A DNA stretch of 64,000 nucleotides from Sistotremastrum niveocremeum HHB9708 (taxonomy: Eukaryota; Basidiomycota; Agaricomycetes; Sistotremastrales; Sistotremastraceae), in the NCBI GenBank assembly GCA_001630475.1, contig KV419440.1:186001-250000 (forward strand), written 5' to 3'. The first letter of the stretch is position 1, and every line of letters starts with the position of its first letter. The position numbers and the translations under genes were made by a program. The notes beneath the pieces were generated by a model. That model did not search any database. It was given only the letters and a program-made list of their open reading frames with translations, and was not told the origin of the DNA. Shown here piece by piece: positions 45,849 through 54,335 of this stretch.

Positions 45849-46660
45849 TACTATGGACTGTAGCTTTTAGCCGTAGATAGCCAGAACCCGCGAACAGCGG
45901 AGGACCATGCATCTGACTGGAAAGCAATAGGTTCGTTCAAAAGCTCCAAAGGATCTATCATCCCGCGGTCTGTCGCATTGGCAAAGAAAGCGAGGTCGTT
46001 GACTGTGATCGTGATGTTATCGGGAGTGTGGCCCAAACAGGCTTTCCAGTCGTCGGTCCAGAATTATGCTACCCGTTTTTTGTGACCGTAATCGTGTGCC
46101 ACAACACTGCATCAACTTCTGGGCTTCTCTCACTTACAATCCTCTCACCTGGCACCCCGTGCTAGCGCGAACCGACAAATCGATTTCTTATATTATATTG
46201 AACATATATACCAATTCGACGATAACGTGTATCCCATGTTTATGCGCCCATCGCAAAGCGTGTAGAAACCAGGGCCACAACTAAGGCATAAATGGCGACA
46301 CAGCTTCTCCCTTCGAAGTCGACGGATAGCCAAAGGGTATCCCGAGTGTATTCATTACCTAGTTCTCCCAGAGAGCAATCAACATACCAGACATGATTGA
46401 GTCCTGCAGCGGCCATGGTCACAAAGTCATTTGGAAGCTAGCGTCGGGTCGTGGAGTCAGGAGTCAAAGGAAATGCGTACTTTCTGTGATCCACGTAGCC
46501 CAGTGATTGCGTCAAGTTTCAAGGCAATAGTCAGAAATTGAAATTGACCAAACGTATATATTCATCAGCATCAGCGGAATTGTTGGTGCCTTCGAAGATC
46601 GACAGAGCTGTCTACGGCTTTTGCAAAAGCGAACTACTTCAAGTAGCGACACGATGATTT
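45849..46660 (-). pseudogene. Broken partial copy of the GH5 glucanase
   Basis: Segments match the GH5 gene at 33197-35208 in order. TVNDLAFFANATDRGMIDPL is followed by ELLNEPIAFQSDAW and SSAVRGFW (about 45880-46020). A middle piece around WPWFLHALRWAHKHGIHVIV lies at about 46210-46280. AAAGLNHVWYVDC lies near 46380-46420, and STELD/ADEYTFGQFQ-like remnants at about 46540-46560. The signal peptide, the nucleophile region and the 3' exons are absent, and frames are interrupted, so no enzyme can be made. It begins immediately after the right target duplication of the hAT element. Confidence 0.8.
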
Positions 46661-47289
46661 TGAGCGACAGTTCACACCACGAAAATCAGGGGACGGAATT
46701 ATTTTGGCCAAGCCTAGAAATCGATCCATGATCATGATCAATACAAGGGTAAAGTGACGGATGCAAAAGTCGAACTTGTTCAAAATGTGGAGAACGAGGA
46801 CCGCATGGGCCTCGGTGGATTGAGTAGCAATCTGACCAATCCGCAGAACAAGATGCCGTCAAAATGGTTCTAGTCTCCCAGTAGAAGTTGCAAAACGACA
46901 AGGGGAATTTCGAAGTGAGCAATGTCAGGTACGGCCCGCGATAAAAGCATTCAGTTGACTATGTTATGTCTTTTTGGAGCTAACAAAGAAGCTGATTGTG
47001 CGAGCTTCGATGTCCAAGGACGCCGGGAAGCAAAGTCACTTGCCAAGCGGTTGTGGAACTCAAAGGTCGGACCAAATTGCTGAATGAGCAGAAGGAAGCA
47101 ATGAATTTGCTGTCGAAGGAGATACGGCTTTCAGGGGACAGAAGGATAAGGACAGCCGCATAAGATACGCGCGGAAAACGCTCGAAAAAGGTGGGTGACG
47201 GGATGAGCTAAAGATAACCAATCACTCTTTCAATCATTGTCGGGAAAATTTGACAAAGAACAGGACATTTAGGTAACAGTGGGTGGTTC
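46661..47289. other. Non-coding stretch, no gene seen
   Basis: This lies between the GH5 fragment and segmental duplication copy A. Only short frames occur, and I could not align it with another part of the window. Confidence 0.4.
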
Positions 47290-49610
47290 CCGCAGGAAAG
47301 AGGTGCAAGAAGCGGATACTGATGGGGTTTGGATGCTCCAGAATATTGATGATCGGAGGAGAGTGATGCTACGATCAGTCAAAGATACTATTGGTGCCTG
47401 CATGATAAGCTCTGAGTCACGATAAAGAGCTAGATTTGGACATAACTTGGACGCGGAACGTGTAAGCCTGCAGGAGATTAATTATTGCGGCGGAAGTCAG
47501 CAGCACTGAATAAGCTTGACCGCATGGACGATATCGTCGGTGCATCACGGAGGATGTATGTGTATTGTATGTGGCGTTCCGCTTCCCCAGATACATGAGA
47601 CAAAGTAAAAGATCCGTGAAGAAGTCCGTGGACACCTGCAGAATAGTTATGTGTTAGAAATGAAATCCGGCCAAGCCGGGCAAAACGGCAGCCTGTTGAC
47701 ATTGTGCAACAAATAACGCAAGGAACGGAACCACTGATTTGAGGAGCGCCTGTTACTTCGCCAACCACTGTGCGCGGCGGAGGCCGCAGGAAAGTCCGAT
47801 TTGATTACTCCTTCGTTATGTCCGTACACTCTGCGCGGCCAGGCTCCTGAACAGTTATGGTACGCGATACGTCAGTTCTCCTACTGGCGAACAAGCAATA
47901 AGAAAAGAATGATTGACTGAAAATGCGCTGAATAAGGTGTGGCATGACACGAAGACAGAGGAAACTCGGCAATACTGACTTTTGCCGCCTGGGCCACGAC
48001 ACTGGCTGGCTGTGGAATCGTACTCCTCAGTGGCGGGACCATTGTAAACATCTAGGAGACCATGCCTGTCGCGCCGCAAGCTGCAAGTGTCACCACTGTG
48101 CGTAGCAGTATTATTATACTCGTTTCTCCGATGAAGCCTCACGGACGCAATTTAGAGGTCGGCATAGATTACACCATCAAGATCATCGTTCCAGTACCCC
48201 CTCGTCGACCAAAAAAGTGCTCTGATCCACAGGTATACTTGTCACTTGGGTGATGCATAATGGCACTCAATGGTGGTATGAGACTGCCGGTGGAGATGAA
48301 GGAAACTGAGGATCCTCACCGTCACCTACACTTTTCGAAAATTCCTATGAGTTGAGCACTTCTCCAAAAATTCTTTTTCAGAATAACAAGGGAGGAATGA
48401 CTGCCAGTGTTTCAGCCAGTGGCAAGTAAGCGCCTCGTGGGGCCCTAGCACTGGTCCGGAGAGTCGCTACCTTTCTGCCTTGGACGCAGTTCTGCTGGTA
48501 GGATTTCTCTGATACCTGTCAAGGAACCTGTGATTGAAGGAGTTATCGATGTCAGGCACGGCCCGGATTGGCATTGAGCTAGCTTGGATTAGCACACGCC
48601 GATTTAGTCTGGAAACAGGTCTAGCGATCTGGAGTCTGGATGTCTTACGCACCCGCTATCCATTTGGACGACTCGAACGACCGCCACCAATCATACGGCA
48701 AAGAAATGCAGACACCCGAGGTTTGTTTTCTGCACCAACCTTTACACACCTCTAACTGCAACGCAGGTCATACGCACTAGCAACATTTCGGTTCAAGGGA
48801 CGAATGGGACGATGCCTGTGATCTCTCTTTCGTGTGATACGTATCAGTTGATATATTCCAGGATGGTCAAAAGTTGACTCGCCTGGCTCCCCTATGTGCA
48901 TCTTTGACTGAAAGAGCCATAGCGATCGATGGTAAGCACTCCGTCATCTCTTTCGTCAGCACCTCCCAGCGTTTTTCTGACATTGCGCGAGATAAGGGAG
49001 AATAGCTGAAGTGATGTGCGTATAGGGTACGAGAGTGCGTCACTATAGTAGTGCGACTGATTGCTGGCTGGATAGGAAGACCTGGAGCTGCACCAAGAGC
49101 AACAGTCCGAATTCTCGCTGGGGTCCGAACGGCTATGGCCGAGGAGGACTGGCCTGCGTCAGCTGCGTCTCTATTCATGATGGTTTTCGTCGAGCGAATG
49201 CATCTCTAGCGTCTCTGAGAGCAGGCAGAGACGCCTAGTCATTGACACAAGGGAACGTTGCTGAGTGTGCTGTACATCATCTTTACTCTCTACAACGCTA
49301 AGGCTCGCCATTGCTGAGTAACGCCTCACCTTCAACCCCTTCAACCTAGGCCTCTTCCAGAGGCGTCCCTCTCCTCTCGCATGGGTCACAATCTCTGTCG
49401 AAGAGGCGTTTATCGCTGTTGTCGAGGATTTTGGGCTTACTCAGTCGTCCGACCTCCCTACAGGCCTAAAAGGCTCACACATTCGCTGTCCCCTCTCGAC
49501 TAATTTATCGTCAAATAGTCGCCTTGCAGTATTTGAGGCATTTTCAATGCCAATAATCCCTCGCTAGAAGTCAATCGTCTGGTCTGTATCTTCGCCTCTC
49601 TTCGCACCCT
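47290..49610. repeat. Segmental duplication, copy A (about 2.3 kb)
   Basis: Sequence from about 47290 to 49610 aligns in the same order and orientation with about 57200-59620. The most similar part is 47370-48000 against 57280-57920. Shared words include gtgatgctacgatcag, gcctgcatgataagctctg, gtcggtgcatcacggagga and ggaacggaaccactgattt. Similarity weakens to scattered blocks after about 48250. Frames of up to about 100 codons exist on both strands, but insertions and deletions between the copies do not respect codons, so no gene is called. Limits are approximate. Confidence 0.7.
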
Positions 49611-50172
49611 CTGCAATCTCCCGCTCAAGGGCAAGGCCGTACAATGATATGATCCCAGTTTTCTTCCCAGATCTCCGAGTCCCCATGCTCAACGCATCTT
49701 CGCAATTCATGTTTCCCATCGCCGTCCTGCGGTAGCCACTACAAGTCTCCCTGTTCGCCGAATCTCGTAATCCGCAGACCGTCTGTAGATTGCACAAGAT
49801 TTTTCGTCTCGAACACGGCATTTTAGCAGTATGACTCACAATACAATAGGGAGGACGTGTCGCTTCTGTGGATGATATGGGTGGGGAATCCACTTTGTGC
49901 CAGATTTTGGCACTCGAGTAGACGTAGTCTCAGACCGCAACTCGAGGGTGCTTTTTAACGCACATTCGTGATCATCTTTACGTAGGTTGGACAGTGGAAT
50001 AATTAAATCTAAGCTACGGTGTCCTTTGAAAATGAGATCGATTTTCGCCGTGTTCAGTTCCAACGTATGACATTTCCGAAACTTTCGCGTGTTCCTGTCG
50101 AGTAAGCATCGTTTCGATGATACCGTTCAGTGACATCTCCGCTTGTTTCTGTCGTCTGTTCAGCACGACTAG
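49611..50172. other. Intergenic region, no gene seen
   Basis: This lies between segmental duplication copy A and the displaced 3' end of the SRPK-like gene. Short minus-strand frames (49564-49893, 49836-50063) have no recognisable content. Confidence 0.4.
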
Positions 50173-50582
50173 CTACGTAGTGATAATGCTTGCGCTATTT
50201 TCCAGAAAGGCAGAGTTCGACTTCAGCCTAGTGATGGATTTCGAGTCCTGAAGCTGGACACGCTAAGGATGAACACGAGTATAGCAAAAAAATTGGTACC
50301 CATGGATAAACCTGAGTAGGTACCTGCCTTTTTCATTTTTTACAGGTACCGAGTATTGGCTTTCCCAGAAAACCTGTCAAAAACAGGTATCCATACCTGG
50401 GGTACCTGGGTAAAAAGGCCATTTTACTCAGGTATTACTCAGGTAGGTACCCGTCTTTTGGGAAGTGAGTGGGTATGGCTGGCCAGAATTTCCTCTGAAA
50501 TACTCATGAGTGGATACTCAGGTGGGGCAGGTATATACTCGTGTTCATCCTTAGGACACGCAACCATGGGCTGAGTAGTACT
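50173..50582 (-). pseudogene. Displaced 3' end of the SRPK-like kinase
   Basis: On the minus strand, sequence flanking two DNA transposons continues the kinase that now ends at 51965. The pieces at 50554-50582 and 50173-50263 read LLSPWLRV and QLQDSKSITRLKSNSAFLEN and end at TAG (50173-50175). VLLSPWL aligns with VLKHPWL of the intact kinase at 27910. The block was cut off by the insertion at 50583-51977, and then split by the element at 50264-50553. Confidence 0.7.
50264..50553. mobile_element. hAT MITE, 290 bp (TAAGGATGAACACGA family)
   Basis: Perfect 20-bp terminal inverted repeats (TAAGGATGAACACGAGTATA) are flanked by the 8-bp duplication GGACACGC (50256-50263 and 50554-50561). The interior has five copies of GGTACC in AGGTACCTG-like contexts, in both orientations. 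There is no coding capacity. It belongs to the same family as the element at 50845-51967 and interrupts the former 3' end of an SRPK-like gene. Confidence 0.9.
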
Positions 50583-50844
50583 GTGCTCCAACAAACATAT
50601 GTCCCAGTCACATGTCACAGCACCTCTCGTTGGGACACTAAAAAGTGTCCTGTCACCTGTCACATAAAATTTTGGGACACTTTTAATATAAAATAAATTT
50701 TCAAAAATCATTTTTCGCCCTAGAAAAGCGATTTGGGACACATTTTTTGGTTTGGTCACACACAAAATTTCAGTTTGGGACAGTGGGACACTTGGTTCAT
50801 TTTTCTCACATGTCACGGGGGTAGGGACACTTGATTGTTGGAGC

Positions 50845-51967
50845 TAAGGATGAACACGAATATCGCCAAAAAAAAGGTACCCATGGATGTACCTGGGTAG
50901 GTACCTGCCTTTTGCATTGTTTACAGGTCCAGGTACACCATCTGGCAAAAAGTTCACAGGTACAGGTATTGGAAATCTCAAAATTTCATTTATCCAGGTA
51001 CCTCATGGATATACCTGTTTAAGGACAGGAGTCCTCTGGATCTCAGATCCACATACATATACTCCCATACAAGATCAAATCTCATTATTAGACTACTTAT
51101 AATGTATTAGTATGAGTCAGAGACAAGCATATCTGGGCCTCACTTGAGTTTTCAGTATCCATTGGGCATCTACTTGTGCTTGATTTGAGGTACTTGGGTT
51201 CAATCTAGATACCCAAAGGCACTCAGATACTTGGGTATGGGTGTTCAGATGGATATTTTTATTACATATGGGTACTCAGGTGTAGNNNNNNNNNNNNNNN
51301 NNNNNNNNNNNNNNNNNNNNNNNNNNNNNNNNNNNNNNNNNNNNNNNNNNNNNNNNNNNNNNNNNNNNNNNNNNNNNNNNNNNNNNNNNNNNNNNNNNNN
51401 NNNNNNNNNNNNNNNNNNNNNNNNNNNNNNNNNNNNNNNNNNNNNNNNNNNNNNNNNNNNNNNNNNNNNNNNNNNNNNNNNNNNNNNNNNNNNNNNNNNN
51501 NNNNNNNNNNNNNNNNNNNNNNNNNNNNNNNNNNNNNNNNNNNNNNNNNNNNNNNNNNNNNNNNNNNNNNNNNNNNNNNNNNNNNNNNNNNNNNNNNNNN
51601 NNNNNNNNNNNNNNNNNNNNNNNNNNNNNNNNNNNNNNNNNNNNNNNNNNNNNNNNNNNNNNNNNNNNNNNNNNNNNNNNNNNNNNNNNNNNNNNNNNNN
51701 NNNNNNNNNNNNNNNNNNNNNNNNNNNNNNNNNNNNNNNNNNNNNNNNNNNNNNNNNNNNNNNNNNNNNNNNNNNNNNNNNNNNNNNNNNNNNNNNNNNN
51801 NNNNNNNNNNNNNNNNNNNNNNNNNNNNNNNNNNNNNNNNNNNNNCCTGGGTTGTTCAAAATCATGTTGCCAAAATTTTTGACAGGTCCAGGTACTGAAC
51901 CCTGAGGGCCAGGGTACCTGCCCCTAAGGTACCCATACTCACGAGTCTATATTCGTGTTCATCCTTA
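50845..51967. mobile_element. hAT element nested in another transposon, contains assembly gap
   Basis: The ends TAAGGATGAACACGAATAT match on both sides, with the 8-bp duplication GTTGGAGC at 50837-50844 and 51968-51975. The terminal words and GGTACC-rich interior are those of the 290-bp MITE at 50264-50553. It is longer, and 560 bases are unresolved N, so coding content cannot be judged. Its first three terminal bases (TAA on the minus strand) form the present stop codon of the adjacent kinase. Confidence 0.88.
51286..51845. other. Assembly gap (N run)
   Basis: 560 undetermined bases inside the hAT element. The flanks are rich in short repeats, which probably caused the gap. Its length may be an estimate. 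Confidence 0.95.
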
Positions 51968-53931
51968 GTTGGAGCACAGTACTTGATGAATATTGGCTCG
52001 GTCTTGGGGTAGATATTGCAACATCCCCTTCATTAGCTTTGCTAGTTCAGGGGATTCGCGCGAGGCTTCATCCCAAGGCAGTGTGGTTTGTGTCACAGCC
52101 CATTCAGTGCTGACAATGTCAAGTGATGGGGGATTGTTTGCTATCGTTTCTAAAACGAAGGTCAATGCCAAAATGTTTGAGTGAATCCTACTCACCGTTA
52201 TCAATTCCAGCCTTGACTAAGATGGATGCATCGACCCAGGCCGAGGGAAAAGGTCCGAATGTTTTTGCGAAAGCGCCCACTAATTGAGTGTGATTTGATA
52301 TCCGCCCAAATAGTGTTGATCGGAAAAGCAACTGACTGAGCTGCAGATATATTAGCTTGGTTCAAGCCTCAGAGCAAGGTGAACTACCGTGCACCCCAAC
52401 GCCCATATGTCGCTGGCAAAGCTCAGTGTTCCCGCCTCAAATAGCAGCTCTGGTGGCGTGAATACTAAAGGAACGTATGGTTGCGGCATGATATCAGCCT
52501 GACGGAAAGCTGGCACACTTTCAGCAGTGTGCATCTGATGAGTCAAAGTGCGCTGACTAGTGTTTGAAAGTCGGGTTAAGTTAGGTTATGGGCACCTCAG
52601 AGGCCCTAACCGTAACCAAACCGCGGTTATTTTTTGGGGTTTTGCTGTAACCTATAACCGCAAACGGTCACGGTTAAGCCAAAATTGGGTGACCATGACC
52701 TGACTTTGACCGGTTAATGCGGTCATGACCTCAAAAAAGTCATAAATCTCCACTTTTTACTACTTAATCTGGGTTCTTGGACCTCATATATGATGTATAT
52801 GACAAGCAGAACACACCAGAAGGCCTGGGGAAGGCTGCAGACAAGGATCTACCCATGTTGGTCAAGGCAAGCGGTCAAGGATTCCGGGGAGGTCCATGAC
52901 TGTGACTTGACCACCAGCTCTGAGCCATGACCATTAACCATGGTTAGGTCACAAATGGTTAAGTTACGGCTAAGTCGCAGTTATTTGGCGGTTACGTGAC
53001 CTGACTTGCAAACACTAGCGCTGACCTCCTCCAAAATCGAAGATCACGGGGCAATAGTCATCTGGCCGGATATCGGCAAGGCGACCGTGTAACCATACTG
53101 CACCTGAGTTCTCCTCCACCAAATACTTGGGTAGATGTGTGCTATCGTATGTTCGATCTTTTGGCACCACCGCAATACATGTTTGAGCTCCTATCACTTC
53201 TTCCAAATTTTTTAGAGCGAGATCCGGGCTGATTTCGCTCAATCGAGGGACTCTAAAACCAATATTATTCCCGTGGATATCTGAACGACTTTAGGATATT
53301 GCTGAAATATCATAAAGAATGTACACGTGCCTCCGTGAATGATTCCATTTCCATGAAGCCAGGAAACTCCCAATGACACTTCGCGACATATTTTCCTGGT
53401 GTCTACATCACCAGAGGCCTCGACCACCGTCGGGTACCACCCGCAAACAACCTCAGTCACAATAACCTCATGGATCCCATTGGGACCCTCGATTTCGAAG
53501 GCGTCGAGGAGACGAATGACATGCGCGGACCCAAGTTGATCATGAGGAAGCGATGAGCAAGTTTTGAGTATTTTGACTTCGTTATTTCGGCCAGTCAGTC
53601 GAGCGATGTTGACTTTCAATGCCACACATTGACTGGGATGCATGAGATAATACTAATTGGTGAAAGCAAGGACTCACTTTTTACGCACGAGATCTTCTGC
53701 GAGCCAAACTGTGGCAAATCCGCCGTATCCCAACTTGGCCAAAATCCTATATCGTGACGTTTTGACTCCTGATGTAGGATAGATTATATCACCCAGATGG
53801 ACAGGATGATATCCGCCTGGCTGATACTCCTTCAGAGATTCAGATTGAGACACTCTCCAGAAAAAGGGATCTTCTGAGGATTCCATGGGATTGATGAGGC
53901 AGGCGTTAGAAAAGCTCTGTCTGCGAGTCAT
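51965..53931 (-). CDS. SRPK-like kinase, C-terminus truncated by a transposon
   Basis: Exons 53678-53931, 53331-53632, 53026-53280, 52388-52509, 52196-52340 and 51965-52149 join in frame. The N-terminus is MTRRQSFSNACLINPMESSE; a second Met at MESS is possible. YQPGGYHPVHLGDII is the family signature. Catalytic elements are intact: LGYGGFATVWLAEDL, CVALKVNIARL, HGDIHGNNIGFRV, VIFDFGG, TPPELLF and SDIWALGCT. The HGD intron has a GC donor (gcacgt). The intron after DFG (52510-53025) carries a 460-bp MITE; removing it leaves a normal ~48-nt intron. The last exon runs to DRANIHQVLCSN, where TAA comes from the nested hAT end. Compared with the kinase at 27910, only the last helix and tail are lost. 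Activity is possible but uncertain. Confidence 0.8.
52558..53017. mobile_element. hAT MITE, 460 bp, inside a kinase intron
   Basis: Terminal inverted repeats TAGTGTTTGAAAGTCGGGT and, complemented, TAGTGTTTGCAAGTCAGGT are flanked by the 8-bp duplication GCGCTGAC (52550-52557 and 53018-53025). The interior repeats GGTTA/TAACC and GGTCATGACC-like words. There is no coding capacity. It landed a few bases after the donor site of the intron following the DFG exon, leaving the donor and acceptor unaltered. Confidence 0.9.
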
Positions 53932-54335
53932 AAGTGACAGCTAGCGCCGGGCCAATAAGTGATACTGATACACACCAGATCTTAAACCCCTCAACTCATC
54001 CAGACATGCGCGTCAAAAATACGTGCTTGGGGGTGCCAATTCACAGCATGGATCAGGCGTTGTAGCCAGAGGACTTGATTAGATGATCAAACTTCCTTTG
54101 TAAGCGAGTTGAGTTACCATATGTAGTCTGTATATCCGTTATTGCCGAAGTGTAGCCTGATGAATATCGATGAATACTAGGCTGAGGCAACCGTCTTTGG
54201 TCAACTAATTTCGTTACTTTAGTCAAGGCTGACTGGGAATACTGGATCTCGATCACCCCGATTCTTCTCCGTCCTCCGATCTCTCGCTTTCTAGTCCAAT
54301 ATACTAGTACCCCGAATCGACCTTTTCTTGAATGC
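53932..54335. promoter_or_regulatory. Divergent promoter between two SRPK-like genes
   Basis: A 404-bp spacer between the minus-strand kinase and the plus-strand pseudokinase. No gene or repeat was found; the frames crossing it lack coding features. Confidence 0.45.

Larger units (their letters stand above)
50583..51977. mobile_element. TIR element, ~264 bp own sequence, 6-bp duplication, hosting a nested hAT element
   Basis: Ends GTGCTCCAACAAACATATGT and, complemented, GTGCTCCAACAATCAAGTGT form inverted repeats. Both sides carry AGTACT (50577-50582 and 51978-51983). That word is palindromic, so part of it could belong to the repeat. The interior repeats GGGACA/TGTCCC and TGTCAC words. A hAT element (50845-51967) lies within its right inverted repeat. 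Superfamily is undetermined. It separates the last codons of an SRPK-like kinase from the rest. Confidence 0.75.

Noticed and set aside
48062-48253. A secreted-protein exon in the segmental duplication
   Set aside because: Short similarity between copies A and B in one frame looked coding at first, but indels between copies break it and no signal peptide or partner exon could be joined.
51231-51905. Open frames spanning 51231-51905 on both strands
   Set aside because: Produced by the N run; no real coding information.
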